Source of the DNA: Ruegeria atlantica
Lineage (GTDB): Bacteria; Pseudomonadota; Alphaproteobacteria; Rhodobacterales; Rhodobacteraceae
Direction of reading: 5' to 3'
DNA length: 64,000 nt
NCBI RefSeq assembly: GCF_013033965.1
Contig: NZ_WQFE01000010.1
Span: 124,001-188,000 of the forward strand
The translations under genes were made by a program, and so were the position numbers. Below the pieces are notes generated by a model that saw only the letters and a program-made list of their open reading frames with translations, was not told the DNA's origin and made no database searches. Positions 27,471 to 36,194 of this stretch are shown in pieces (the stretch's first letter is position 1; each line of letters begins with the position of its first letter).

Positions 27471-28262
27471 TCATGCGCCAAGCAAGATCAGCGCGGTCTG
27501 CGCCGGGGAAATCACGCTTTCAAGCTGGGCGATCTGGCTGCGGGCAAGGAACTGATCCGTCAGCCGTTCTACTGCGGCCTCATCCTTGAACTGGGCCAGG
27601 TCATCGGACCCGGTCACGCCTGACAATCTGTCTTTGAACACTTCCAATTGTTTGTCGATATTCAACTGGCCAAAACTGGACGGTAAGCCAAGAGCCGTTT
27701 CCATCATGCGCCGCAACGGTGGCAGGCTCATCAAATCGAACCACTTGGTATCTATGCTGCCCGGTTTTTCCGCCAGATCACCCAGCGCATGCTGTGCGTA
27801 CAAGGCGATACGCATCGTCTCATCGGATTCGCCCACAGCGATCTCAAAACGCGACACGACGTTATCGCGGGCGATCTCTTCCATATTGGTGATCAGCCCG
27901 GTTTTGCGCACCTCACCCGGCCCCAGTCCAAACGCCTCGGAAAACTGACGATATCTTTTGTCGGACAGACGGTTGGATAAAGCATCCTGGGCCTTGGTCC
28001 CGTCAGACAGGATTTTCTGGATGAAATAACGGTTATCCAGGTCGGCCTCCAACCCAAAAGCGCCCAGCGCTACTTGCAAAAGTCGGCGGTCGGACACCAG
28101 ATCCTCTGCAGTTTTGACCTTTTTGATGTTCTCTAAAAAATAGTCACTGTCCCTTTTGTTGACAGAAGAAGATGAAAAACTGTCGATCTGCGCGTCATAT
28201 GTACGCTGGACGAATCGCCAGCCGACAATGCCGCCCGAAGGTATGACCGGCTGGAACGTCAT
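27471..28262 (-). CDS. DUF1217 flagellar-associated protein
   Basis: 263 residues. The DUF1217 family occurs in alphaproteobacterial flagellar clusters; typical pieces here are DSDYFLENIKKVKTAEDLVSDRRLLQVALGAFGL and KYFIQKILSDGTKAQDALSNRL-like repeats of the fold. It has no signal peptide, and the C-terminus ends in a helix with ISPAQTALIL. The precise role is not established; involvement in flagellum assembly is inferred from the one-base overlap with flbT upstream (TAATG). Last gene of fla-flaF-flbT-DUF1217. Confidence 0.85.
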   Translation of the reverse strand: MTFQPVIPSGGIVGWRFVQRTYDAQIDSFSSSSVNKRDSDYFLENIKKVKTAEDLVSDRRLLQVALGAFGLEADLDNRYFIQKILSDGTKAQDALSNRLSDKRYRQFSEAFGLGPGEVRKTGLITNMEEIARDNVVSRFEIAVGESDETMRIALYAQHALGDLAEKPGSIDTKWFDLMSLPPLRRMMETALGLPSSFGQLNIDKQLEVFKDRLSGVTGSDDLAQFKDEAAVERLTDQFLARSQIAQLESVISPAQTALILLGA

Positions 28263-28660
28263 TACTGGTAGGCCATCAGGCGCTCTTCGCGGGGCAGCAA
28301 CGCGCGCAAGGCTTTAAGGCATTTGTAAAACTGCTGATCCAGAAGCGCTTGCGTTGCCTCGGACAGAACCCGACGACTGTCGGCGTCGGTAAAGACCTGA
28401 CTCAGCTCTTCGACGCGCCGCAACAACTGTTGGCGTGCCTGATCGGGTTCCATATCTCCAGACAGCACCAGCTGAGCAGCATAGCAGACACGTCGAACCG
28501 GAGTGTTCACCTGGTCCGGGTGGATCGCATCCCGCAGGCGCAGTACATTCGCCTCAGGTGTCATGATCGAAAACCGACTACGGCGGTCTCCATTTTCTAC
28601 GACTACACCGTTGATCAAAACCCGTTCTTTCGGCGCCAATTTCAAAACCAACCCGGCCAT
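28262..28660 (-). CDS. flbT: Flagellar biosynthesis repressor FlbT
   Basis: 132 residues. FlbT binds the 5' leader of flagellin mRNA and promotes its decay when the hook-basal body is unfinished (known from Caulobacter). The sequence shows the family start GLVLKLAPKERVLINGVVVENGDRRSRF and the QARQQLLRRVEELSQVF helix. Overlaps flaF (TGATG) and the DUF1217 gene (TAATG) by one base each, so the three are translationally coupled downstream of the flagellin gene. Confidence 0.95.
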   Translation of the reverse strand: MAGLVLKLAPKERVLINGVVVENGDRRSRFSIMTPEANVLRLRDAIHPDQVNTPVRRVCYAAQLVLSGDMEPDQARQQLLRRVEELSQVFTDADSRRVLSEATQALLDQQFYKCLKALRALLPREERLMAYQ

Positions 28661-29034
28661 CAGGAAGCCCCCATTTGGCGAAGACCGCGCAGAACCGCCA
28701 TGTTGATCTCCAACAATGGCTCAACCGAGGCTTTGTTCCCCAATACCTGGCTACTGTGTTGTTCGGTGAATTCCGCCAGATAGAATATCCGCGCACGCAA
28801 ATCATTTGGCAGCGCATTGTCAGAGTCCGTGACGCCACTGGCCAGAACGGTCCACAGTCGCCTGTTTTCATGCAAAGCCTGCACAAACGCACCAAAATCT
28901 GATTTTTGGCGGGCCGCGGCGGCCTTGAGCCTGCGCGTGATTTTCGAAATCGCTTCGTACTCCGTATCGCGCGGGGTGCGCGTTGGCGCGGCGGTCTGTG
29001 CATATGCTCGTTGTGCGAGGGCTTGCGGGGTCAC
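28660..29034 (-). CDS. flaF: Flagellar biosynthesis regulator FlaF
   Basis: 124 residues. FlaF is needed for flagellin secretion or translation and opposes FlbT in Alphaproteobacteria. The helical protein starts ALAQRAYAQTAAPTRTPRDTEYEA, which is the family signature, and has ENRRLWTVLASGVTD in the middle and AVLRGLRQMG at the end. It lies 77 bp after flagellin with a hairpin in between, and flbT follows directly. Confidence 0.95.
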   Translation of the reverse strand: MTPQALAQRAYAQTAAPTRTPRDTEYEAISKITRRLKAAAARQKSDFGAFVQALHENRRLWTVLASGVTDSDNALPNDLRARIFYLAEFTEQHSSQVLGNKASVEPLLEINMAVLRGLRQMGAS

Positions 29035-29075
29035 GTAAAATCCTTCCAGTAATCTGCCACTTGGCGGTCAGTATC

Positions 29076-29095
29076 GGGGCGCGTTGCCGCGCCCC
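29076..29095 (-). terminator. GC hairpin between the flagellin gene and flaF
   Basis: Eight-bp perfect stem GGGGCGCG (29076-29083) and CGCGCCCC (29088-29095) with loop TTGC, 17 bp after the flagellin stop. There is no T-tract on the minus strand, so it is more likely a partial terminator or 3' stabiliser that lets flaF-flbT be expressed below flagellin. Confidence 0.55.
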
Positions 29096-29111
29096 AACCA
29101 TGTTCCTGAAC

Positions 29112-30323
29112 TTAGCGGAACAGTGACAGAATCGACTGCGGTGCCTGATTTGCGATCGACAGCGACTGGGTTGCCAGCTGTTGCTGAACCTGAAGCGCCT
29201 GCAGACGTGCCGAGGTTTCTTCCATATCCGCATCGACCAACGACCCGATACCGGATTTGAACGAGTCCGCCAGGTTCGAAATGAACTCCTTCTGCGTTTC
29301 GATCCGACCTTGCGAAGAACCAAAGGCCGCCGATGCATCGATCGATGTGTCGATCAGAGTCTCGATTGTGGCCAACGCGGCCGTAGCACCTGCACCGGTT
29401 GAAACATCAATGCCGGTCAATGCGCCAAGACCACCTGAACCCGCGTTCACATACTGAGCCGAGAACGAAATGTCCGTGCCGGTGGCATTGGCAACGGACA
29501 AGGTGCCCGCAGTGCCCGAGTCATAATCAACAGTCAGACCCGTGATACCAAGTTCATCAATTTTCGCCTTCAACCCAACTGCAACGATATCACCGGTCGT
29601 GGAGGCCGCAGCATCCGTTGCGGAAACCGTGTAGGATACGACCTGATCATCGATCGCCAGCACAACCTTGTCACCTGCAGCAAACGCACCACTGGATTCA
29701 TCCGTTACCAGCGCAGTTGCCGAGGTTGTGCCGTTGTCAATCGTCGCACCAACGCGGTCGTTGCCGGTGGAAGACCCGGTCGACCCGTCAAAGACCTGAG
29801 CCGCCGTGTACCCGCCGGTAGAAAGGTCCTGTCCAGCAACAGTGATAGACGACGCGGTCACGTTGCCAGAGTTGTCCCGGTCAAGAGACGCCAGGATCGA
29901 AGCGGACCCCGCCGAGCCGTTAACCAGGTTGAGGCCGTTGAATTGTGCGGCGTTCACAACCGAGTTGATCTGGCCCTTTAACGCGGTCACATCGTCGTTG
30001 ATCTTGTCGCGATCTACGTTGTCTTCCTGTGCTGCAACGATCTTGCTTTTCATCTGAGACAGCAAATCGGTGACCGTTTCGGACGCGTTGCGTGCAACCG
30101 CTACGGTGGATTCACCCAGGGCCAGGCTGTCCTTGATCGCGTTAAAGCCTTTGACATCCGATTCCATGACCTTGGAAATCGCCCAGACGGCCGAGTTGTC
30201 TTTCGCAGTCGCAACGTCTTTACCGGTCGAAATCGCGTTCCGCGTTGCCCCAAGATCCTTGTTGACCGACTTGAGGGTTTGCAGCGCAACCATGGCGCCA
30301 TTGTTTGTCAGAATGCTGGACAT
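29112..30323 (-). CDS. fliC: Flagellin
   Basis: 403 residues from MSSILTNNGAMVAL at 30323. Conserved D0/D1 helices lie at the N-terminus (KSVNKDLGATRNAISTGKDV and AKDNSAVWAISKVMESDVKG) and C-terminus (IETQKEFISNLADSF and the ending QAPQSILSLFR), with a variable Thr/Ser/Ala/Gly-rich central domain facing outside. It forms the filament after export through the flagellar type III system. A longer in-frame reading begins 46 codons upstream, but MSSILTN is the family start. A 211-bp leader precedes it and carries alternative hairpins; flaF and flbT, which act on this mRNA, follow. Confidence 0.95.
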   Translation of the reverse strand: MSSILTNNGAMVALQTLKSVNKDLGATRNAISTGKDVATAKDNSAVWAISKVMESDVKGFNAIKDSLALGESTVAVARNASETVTDLLSQMKSKIVAAQEDNVDRDKINDDVTALKGQINSVVNAAQFNGLNLVNGSAGSASILASLDRDNSGNVTASSITVAGQDLSTGGYTAAQVFDGSTGSSTGNDRVGATIDNGTTSATALVTDESSGAFAAGDKVVLAIDDQVVSYTVSATDAAASTTGDIVAVGLKAKIDELGITGLTVDYDSGTAGTLSVANATGTDISFSAQYVNAGSGGLGALTGIDVSTGAGATAALATIETLIDTSIDASAAFGSSQGRIETQKEFISNLADSFKSGIGSLVDADMEETSARLQALQVQQQLATQSLSIANQAPQSILSLFR

Positions 30324-30433
30324 TAGCTTTCTTCCTTTTCCGTTCGGGCCCTTTGCGCCCATGCTCACCCCGCCACTGGTGCGGGCTTTGACGTCTTTCT
30401 GATCGGTGCGATCCGCCGTCGGGCTGTTCGCGC

Positions 30434-30463
30434 CACCTGATTTGTCCAGGTGCCCGAACACCT
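30434..30463 (-). promoter_or_regulatory. Mutually exclusive hairpins in the flagellin leader
   Basis: Within the 211-bp leader the segment CAGGTG (30447-30452) can pair with CACCTG at 30434-30439 or with CACCT at 30459-30463, but not both. In the minus-strand RNA this gives two alternative stem-loops about 110-140 bases before the start codon. Leader-binding control by FlbT is known in the group; a role for these hairpins is inference. Confidence 0.4.
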
Positions 30464-30534
30464 TTGACGTCGATCCCCTAACGGAGTGCTAAAGCGCGAA
30501 GGTCAGAAACCTCGGATTTGAATCAAACCTGTAC

Positions 30535-30894
30535 CTATGCCCGTTTTTCCAGCTTGGCCTGATGGCGGACGGCGAATTCGCTGCGCTGCCCGTCCGCACC
30601 ATAGGTGCTGAATTCCTGCCGCACGCGCCGCAACTCGGCCATGCGGTTGGCAACAGCGCGAATCCCCTCGGCGGCGCTGTTCAGCAACTCTTGATTTCGC
30701 TCGACCTTTTTCTGCAGGCGGATCAGTTCATCACTGTCAAAAACACCAAGATCATTGATCGCTCCGATCAGCTTTTCCTTTTCCGGAGCCGTATGATGCA
30801 GACGATCCAGATCGCCCTGCACCAGCGCGTTTCGCTCAAGCTCAAGAACGTCTTCGAGTGTTTTTATAAGGTCGGTTTCAGGCGTCTTTGGCAT
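30535..30894 (-). CDS. FlgN-like flagellar export chaperone
   Basis: 119 residues, entirely helical and strongly charged: TLEDVLELERNALVQGDLDRLHHTAPEKEKLI is the typical FlgN opening, followed by LIRLQKKVERNQELLNSAAEGIRAVANRM. FlgN-type chaperones hold hook-associated proteins FlgK and FlgL for export. Overlaps the rod-binding gene upstream by 17 bp and lies 211 bp before the flagellin start. Assignment rests on pattern and flagellar context, since FlgN proteins are weakly conserved. Confidence 0.75.
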   Translation of the reverse strand: MPKTPETDLIKTLEDVLELERNALVQGDLDRLHHTAPEKEKLIGAINDLGVFDSDELIRLQKKVERNQELLNSAAEGIRAVANRMAELRRVRQEFSTYGADGQRSEFAVRHQAKLEKRA

Positions 30895-31159
30895 CGGTTT
30901 TCTCCATCATGGATTGGAACAGGATTTCAGAAAGGCCAACGCCACCGGATCTGGCCAGCGCACGGGCCTGATGCTGAACCAGAAACGAGGCAAACTGATC
31001 TTCGCCCGCACCGCCACCAAAGGATTGGCGCGCTTTGCCCAGCCCGGCCGATTTCAGCATCTCACTCAGAAACGCGGCCTCTAGTTCTATCGCCGCCTCC
31101 CGCAATTTCTGGGAATAGGCGGGGGGGTGAGATGGCGAGAGAGGCGGGGAAACCTTCAT
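30878..31159 (-). CDS. Rod-binding protein (FlgJ N-terminal domain type)
   Basis: 93 residues from MKVSPPLSP at 31159. The rod-binding domain is recognised by LREAAIELEAAFLSEMLKSAGLG followed by the Gly-rich SFGGGAGEDQFASFLVQHQARALARSGGVGLSE. It corresponds to the N-terminal scaffold half of FlgJ without the muramidase domain, as is usual in Alphaproteobacteria; the peptidoglycan-cutting activity must be supplied elsewhere. It should assist rod assembly in the periplasm. Divergent from fliK across 112 bp. Confidence 0.85.
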   Translation of the reverse strand: MKVSPPLSPSHPPAYSQKLREAAIELEAAFLSEMLKSAGLGKARQSFGGGAGEDQFASFLVQHQARALARSGGVGLSEILFQSMMEKTDAKDA

Positions 31160-31271
31160 TGCTTTCTCCAAAAAATTGCATCGAACTTTTTCGATCAAAA
31201 GCGAAAGCAGTTAAAAAAAACGTAACTTCCTGCAGGCAGGTTTCCGGTCACACAAACGGAGCCGGAGCAAA

Positions 31272-32483
31272 ATGCCCAACCCTCTTTCAGTGATGACATC
31301 CTCGCCGACCGCAGCCGCCAAACCCAATGGGATCAATCCCGAGCAGGGGGATGAAAGCGGCACAACGTTTGAGGCCGTGCTCAATCAACACAAAGGTGAG
31401 AACAAGGAAGAGGCAGCCGCTCTTACAGGTGCTGAACCAGAACCGGATATCGACGTTGAAACGGATGAGGCTGTCTTGCTTGAAGATTCAGAAGTGCCCG
31501 CCGATCCCAAACAGAGTGAGCGGGCACAACTTCTGGACACGCGTCTTGAAATGGGCATAAAACGCGATCCCGCCGAAACACCCATGTCAGCTGCGTTACC
31601 CGACGCGCGCAGTCCGAAAGTGCCTGAAACCGAGCAAACCGGCCAGGCCAACACGGTCGATAGACTGGATGCAGGCGCCTATGATTCGCGCAAAGTCACC
31701 CCGGATTTCCGGCACAGCGCGGATTTGAGCCCTGCGTCACAACCAATAGCTGCGCGGGTAAAGGCGGACCTTGCGACTTTTGCGTTGCAACCTGTGGGCG
31801 TATCCCGAAAAGAGACCGCAGACCGGACCGTTCATCCAGCGCGGCGCCAGCGTGAAACGCAACATCCGCCGATAAGCTATCTTGCGCCTCAGCAAACGAC
31901 CAACCCGGATCGCGCGCCAAGCATCGCCCAATTGCAGTTGTTCTCGCCGGAAAAAACCGGTGCTCAGGCTGATGCGCCAGCATTTCACGAGGTGGAAGAC
32001 GTTCACCCCCTCAGGGCAGATTCGCCCGTTTCGACGGGCCGGGATCCGGTAACTTCTACGCAAATCATGGCACAGACAGCGCGGGCCGAGACGGCACGCG
32101 CGATTGCCGGGCAAATGGCCACCGTCATCACCGCTCAGCCGAAATCCGGTGCTATTGAAATCGCGTTGAGTCCCGAAGAGCTGGGGCGTGTGTCCATCAC
32201 GTTGAACGGTCGTGACGACGGGCTGCATCTGACAATTTCCGCTGAACGTCCGGAAACCCTGGACATGATGCGGCGTCATTTGGCGGTTTTGGAGGAAGAA
32301 TTCAGAAATTTTGGTCTGGGGGATCTTTCTTTTGACCTTGGGACCTCCGCGAACACCGAGCAAAACCACTCCGAGCATCAGAAGGAGGCACCAGCTGAGA
32401 CAACGCAGCGCGCCGAACCTGCTGTAAACGCGTCACCCAATCCCAAAACCGGCCCCATTGGCCGCATCGACATGAGGTTGTGA
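31272..32483 (+). CDS. fliK: Flagellar hook-length control protein FliK
   Basis: 403 residues. A long acidic, Pro/Glu/Ala-rich, probably unfolded N-terminal part (1-280) is followed by the conserved C-terminal Flg_hook domain: GAIEIALSPEELGRVSITLNGRDDGLHLTISAERPETLDMMRRHLAVLEEEFRNFG. This is the ruler and switch that stops hook growth and changes export specificity. The ATG has CGGAGC upstream; an ATG seven codons later is possible. The stop overlaps the GTG start of flgD (GTGA). Confidence 0.9.
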   Translation: MPNPLSVMTSSPTAAAKPNGINPEQGDESGTTFEAVLNQHKGENKEEAAALTGAEPEPDIDVETDEAVLLEDSEVPADPKQSERAQLLDTRLEMGIKRDPAETPMSAALPDARSPKVPETEQTGQANTVDRLDAGAYDSRKVTPDFRHSADLSPASQPIAARVKADLATFALQPVGVSRKETADRTVHPARRQRETQHPPISYLAPQQTTNPDRAPSIAQLQLFSPEKTGAQADAPAFHEVEDVHPLRADSPVSTGRDPVTSTQIMAQTARAETARAIAGQMATVITAQPKSGAIEIALSPEELGRVSITLNGRDDGLHLTISAERPETLDMMRRHLAVLEEEFRNFGLGDLSFDLGTSANTEQNHSEHQKEAPAETTQRAEPAVNASPNPKTGPIGRIDMRL

Positions 32484-33151
32484 CTTTGATTACCCCGACC
32501 CAACCAAACGCCCAACCATCTGTCCCAACACAAAATGCAGATGTGCCAAAGAATACAGGCCTGGCGTCAGACTTCGAGACATTTCTGAAAATGCTGACCG
32601 TGCAGGCCCAGAATCAGGACCCCTTAAAACCCTTGGACGCTTCGGAGTACGCCTCACAGCTGGCGCAGTTTTCGATGGTTGAACAACAGGTTCAGACGAA
32701 TGATCTTTTGGCGACACTTGGTCAGGCTCTGGGCGGTGCAAATCTGGACAAGCTTGGCAAGTGGATCGGGATGGACGTGCGCGCACCATCGGCTTTTCAG
32801 TATGAGGGCGCGCCTGTGACACTGTTTGCAACGCCCGCACCAGAGGCTGATAAGGCGATCATGGTCATCCGCGACAATGAAGGTGCTGTTGTCGATCGCA
32901 TAACAGTGTCTACAACCGACCAGAAAACAGAATGGGCTGGTCAAGGAAGCGATGGACAGCCGGTCGCGGCGGGAAGTTACTCTGCCACGCTGGAAAGCTA
33001 TGACGGCGACACGTTGCTGTCGACACAGCAGGCAGAGGTCTATGGCCAGGTCGTCGAAGCTCAGGTTGCGGACAATCAGATCCTACTTACGCTCGAAGGT
33101 GGGCATATTGTTGCCGCTGCCACGGTGACCGGGGTCAGATCCGGAACTTGA
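32480..33151 (+). CDS. flgD: Flagellar hook assembly scaffold (capping) protein FlgD
   Basis: 223 residues with a GTG start inside the fliK stop (GTGA). The N-terminal FlgD signature is complete: DFETFLKMLTVQAQNQDPLKPLD and EYASQLAQFSMVEQQVQTND. The C-terminal Ig-like/tudor region follows from about residue 90 (EGAPVTLFATPAPEADKA). FlgD caps the growing hook and is removed at completion, hence the pairing with FliK. Confidence 0.94.
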   Translation: MTLITPTQPNAQPSVPTQNADVPKNTGLASDFETFLKMLTVQAQNQDPLKPLDASEYASQLAQFSMVEQQVQTNDLLATLGQALGGANLDKLGKWIGMDVRAPSAFQYEGAPVTLFATPAPEADKAIMVIRDNEGAVVDRITVSTTDQKTEWAGQGSDGQPVAAGSYSATLESYDGDTLLSTQQAEVYGQVVEAQVADNQILLTLEGGHIVAAATVTGVRSGT

Positions 33152-33301
33152 TATGTTTGGCAGGACAGTTCAAACCTTGGCAGATTCGACTCGCTAACTG
33201 CACTGGTAAAGCTCCTGCCCGCCCTGACCCGCCCTCCTTCTGATCTGGTTGACGATCTGTGCGCCCGAGGCCTTGTTCAGCCCGGCGCAGAGTTTCAGAC
33301 T

Positions 33302-34072
33302 TTGTATGGGGGACGCACAAATCAGGTCTGGAAAGTGCTGGGCGGCAGCGGCGACAAAGTGCTGAAGCTGTACCGCGCAACACCGCGCAATCCGCTGTTT
33401 CGCAACGATCCCGAACTCGAAGCGCAATGCTTGCGCGCCCTTGAGTCGACCGGATTTGTGCCTCGGCTGCGCGCGACAGGAACGCATGATACCGGCCATT
33501 GGGTGTTTTATGATCACGCTCCGGGAGCACCGTGGCAAGAGGGACCTGAGGGTGTCGCTCGGTTGCTGCGCGACCTGCACAGGCTTGATGTTTCGGTTCA
33601 GGCGCCGAACGGCTGCAACGGCAGCCGGGATCTGGCGGAACATGCCGAACGAATTCTCAGCGCCTGCACCTCTGATACACGTGCACGGCTCGCGCAACTT
33701 CGCCCGGCGGGCTATGTGCCCGCGACTAAAAAGACATGCCTGATCCACGGCGATACCGTGGCCGGAAACATCCTTGTCGCACCGACCGGGTTAACGCTGA
33801 TCGACTGGCAGTGCCCGGCCCTGGGCGACCCGTGTGAGGACATCGCGATGTTCCTGTCCCCCGCCATGCAGCGGCTTTACCGGGGTGCACCATTGAGTAG
33901 GAAAGAAGAAGAGCAGTTTCTGGCCGCGTACGATAACACCGAAACAGTCGCTCGATACCGTGAGTTACGCCCGTGGTATGCATGGCGCATGACCGCATAC
34001 TGTTTGTGGCGCATTGAAAACGGCGCTGCAGATTATGCCCAAACGCTCGAAATGGAAATCGCTGCTCTTTAG
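33302..34072 (+). CDS. Aminoglycoside/choline-kinase-like phosphotransferase
   Basis: 256 residues from a TTG. APH fold: nucleotide loop GGRTNQVWKVLGG at the very N-terminus, catalytic loop LIHGDTVAGNILV near residue 148 and LIDWQCPALGDPCEDIAMFL near 168 with the DFG-like Asp replaced by the D of IDW. The substrate is unknown. The start is uncertain: the same frame is open upstream to 33152 and encodes credible family sequence (LLPALTRPPSDLVDDLCARG) but has no ATG, GTG or TTG; CTG at 33203 is a possible start, or a frameshift separates it from ATG 33153. Four-base convergent overlap with the oxidase gene. Confidence 0.7.
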   Translation: MYGGRTNQVWKVLGGSGDKVLKLYRATPRNPLFRNDPELEAQCLRALESTGFVPRLRATGTHDTGHWVFYDHAPGAPWQEGPEGVARLLRDLHRLDVSVQAPNGCNGSRDLAEHAERILSACTSDTRARLAQLRPAGYVPATKKTCLIHGDTVAGNILVAPTGLTLIDWQCPALGDPCEDIAMFLSPAMQRLYRGAPLSRKEEEQFLAAYDNTETVARYRELRPWYAWRMTAYCLWRIENGAADYAQTLEMEIAAL

Positions 34073-35379
34073 AGTGACAACCGATCCGCGATTGCCATTG
34101 CCGCGTAGGCGGGCGGCATCAAAGCGCGTCGCCAGAAACCAAGGGGAAACCGACCCGGCGGCTGAGCAATCGGTGCAGGCAGCTCGGTCTGTCGGTCCAA
34201 AACCACGCTACCAAGGGCACGGCCACAATACGTCCCCATGGCGACGCCGTTTCCGTGATAGGCAAAGGCGGCAAACATTCCTGGCTGGTCTGGAACCGGC
34301 CCGACATAAGGCGTCAGACTACGCGACAGGCACACCATTCCGGACCACGTATGAGTCACATCCACATCTTTCCATTGCGGAAACATGCTCTGAAAGTCCC
34401 AGTGCATTGTCCGACGAATGCTAGTTTCGGCCCGGGGGGACGATCGCAATCCGCCGCGCATCCCGAACAGGAACCGCCGATCAGGCATCAGGCGGAAATA
34501 GTGCAGCAGGTTTCGGGTGTCATAACAAATCTGCTTCGAAGTCCATCCCTGCGCCTGCAACTCAGCATCGGTCAAAGGGCGGGTCACCAAGACCGTCGAT
34601 TGAGTGGGTAAGTATCGCCCCGATAGCCACGGCGGCATATCCTCACTAGAGTACCCGTTCGTGCATATCAGCACATTCGTGGCACTGACATGACCTGATC
34701 CAGCCTGAACATCAAACCCAGCCCTTGTTTTCCTGATGTTCTCAACCGGCGATCTCTGGAATAACCGAACGCCGCGCTCTTGGGCTGCGCTGGCCAAGCC
34801 AAACAAGTACTTTCGTGGGTTAAGTCCGAACCCAACCGGATTTGTATAGCCACCAAAAAAAGCACCGCCCAAACCTAAACCCCGCAAGTCGTGGGGTTCG
34901 TGCAGAGTGCCTGATCCCTCTGCCTTACGCCGCAGTTTGTCCATCGCCCGTGCCGAATGCGCAAGTTGGGTTTCCCCCTTCGAATGGGTGTCGGCGTCGA
35001 TCCCATGCTGCTCCAGCAAATCTGCCACAAGCTGAACGGCGTCTTGTTCCGCCTGTTCGTAGGACTGCGCGGCCTCGGCCCCAAACTTCCGGACCAGAGC
35101 GTTGTGGCTTAATTTGGATCCTCCGAGACAGCAAAACCCGCCGTTGCGACCCGAAGCCCCCCACCCCGGAGTTACGGCTTCGAGCACCGCGACGGTCGCA
35201 CCCGCCTCAGCCAGATGCAGTGCTGCCGAAAGCCCTGTGAAGCCGCCACCGACAATGGCGACATCGACAGTCAGGTCACCTTGCAGGCTCGACCAATCCG
35301 GGGCTGAAATCGTCTCGTCCCACCAACAATTCTGACGCGGACCTGGGCCATAGGTATAGTCCGGAAACAGGCGTTTCAT
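34069..35379 (-). CDS. FAD-dependent amine oxidoreductase (PuuB-like)
   Basis: 436 residues. DAO-family flavoprotein with the Rossmann motif VAIVGGGFTGLSAALHLAEAG near residue 40 and the family signature GASGRNGGFCCLGG. The C-terminus holds HTWSGMVCLSRSLTPYVGPV and FAYHGNGVAMGTYCGRAL. PuuB-type enzymes oxidise gamma-glutamylputrescine; the ATGA overlap with the polyamine transporter genes and the nearby aminotransferase make a polyamine-derived substrate likely. Last gene of the five-gene transporter operon. Glutamylputrescine synthetase (PuuA) is not in the window, so direct amine oxidation is an alternative. Confidence 0.83.
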   Translation of the reverse strand: MKRLFPDYTYGPGPRQNCWWDETISAPDWSSLQGDLTVDVAIVGGGFTGLSAALHLAEAGATVAVLEAVTPGWGASGRNGGFCCLGGSKLSHNALVRKFGAEAAQSYEQAEQDAVQLVADLLEQHGIDADTHSKGETQLAHSARAMDKLRRKAEGSGTLHEPHDLRGLGLGGAFFGGYTNPVGFGLNPRKYLFGLASAAQERGVRLFQRSPVENIRKTRAGFDVQAGSGHVSATNVLICTNGYSSEDMPPWLSGRYLPTQSTVLVTRPLTDAELQAQGWTSKQICYDTRNLLHYFRLMPDRRFLFGMRGGLRSSPRAETSIRRTMHWDFQSMFPQWKDVDVTHTWSGMVCLSRSLTPYVGPVPDQPGMFAAFAYHGNGVAMGTYCGRALGSVVLDRQTELPAPIAQPPGRFPLGFWRRALMPPAYAAMAIADRLSL

Positions 35380-36194
35380 TCGGTACGTGCAGCGGCAAGC
35401 TCATCCTGCTTTTGCCGCACCATTGCGCGTTTCGTCACCAATGAGGCAGCTATGACGCCAACTGTAACGACCGCAATCATGATGGTGGACAAGGCGTTGA
35501 TCTCGGGGCTGACGCCCAGACGCACAGCTGAGAATATCTTGATCGGCAGCGTTGTGGCCGACGGGCCCGAGGTAAAGGACGCAATGACCAGGTCGTCCAG
35601 CGACAGGGTAAAGGCCAACAGCCATCCCGAGATGACCGCCGGGGCAATGATCGGCAGTGTCACAAGGCGAAATGCCTGCGCGGGCGAACATCCCAGATCC
35701 AGTGCAGCCTCCTCCAGCGATTTATCAAAGGTCACAAGGCGCGAGGAGACGACGACCGATACAAAGCACATCGAAAAGGTCGTGTGGGCAAGAACAATTG
35801 TCAGAATGCCCCGGTCCAGGCCAATGCCAATAAATAGCAGCAGCAACGACAGGCCCGTGATCACTTCGGGCATCACCAGCGGCGCATATATCATTCCGGA
35901 AAACAATGTCCTGCCGAAAAACCGCCCGCCACGAACCAGTACATAAGCCGCTGCCGTGCCTAGGATCGTCGCCAAAGTGGATGAGAACACAGCCACCCGG
36001 ATCGTCACCCAGGCCGCATTCAAAAAGGCCTCGTTCTGGGCAAGTTCTCCATACCATTTGGTCGAGAACCCGGCCCAAACTGTGACAAGCTTGCTTTCGT
36101 TGAAGCTGTAGATGATCAAGATGACCATCGGGATGTAGAGGAAGGCAAATCCCAGTGTCAAAGACACCGTGTTGAACCAGCTTAGCCTGTTCAT
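35376..36194 (-). CDS. potI: Polyamine ABC transporter permease (PotI/PotC type)
   Basis: 272 residues from MNRLSWFNTVSL at 36194. Six membrane helices and the EAA loop EEAALDLGCSPAQAFRLVTLPIIAPA that contacts the ATPase. It begins with FAFLYIPMVILIIYSFN, typical of the second permease of spermidine/putrescine systems. It overlaps the potH-like gene (ATGA) and the oxidase gene (ATGA). A longer reading upstream lies inside the potH frame and is rejected. Confidence 0.92.
   Translation of the reverse strand: MNRLSWFNTVSLTLGFAFLYIPMVILIIYSFNESKLVTVWAGFSTKWYGELAQNEAFLNAAWVTIRVAVFSSTLATILGTAAAYVLVRGGRFFGRTLFSGMIYAPLVMPEVITGLSLLLLFIGIGLDRGILTIVLAHTTFSMCFVSVVVSSRLVTFDKSLEEAALDLGCSPAQAFRLVTLPIIAPAVISGWLLAFTLSLDDLVIASFTSGPSATTLPIKIFSAVRLGVSPEINALSTIMIAVVTVGVIAASLVTKRAMVRQKQDELAAARTE

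Noticed and set aside
30324-30461. Extended flagellin N-terminus (46 extra codons)
   Set aside because: The flagellin family starts MSSILTNN; the upstream frame reads basic and Gly/Pro-rich sequence and would disrupt export signals. It is better explained as the mRNA leader.
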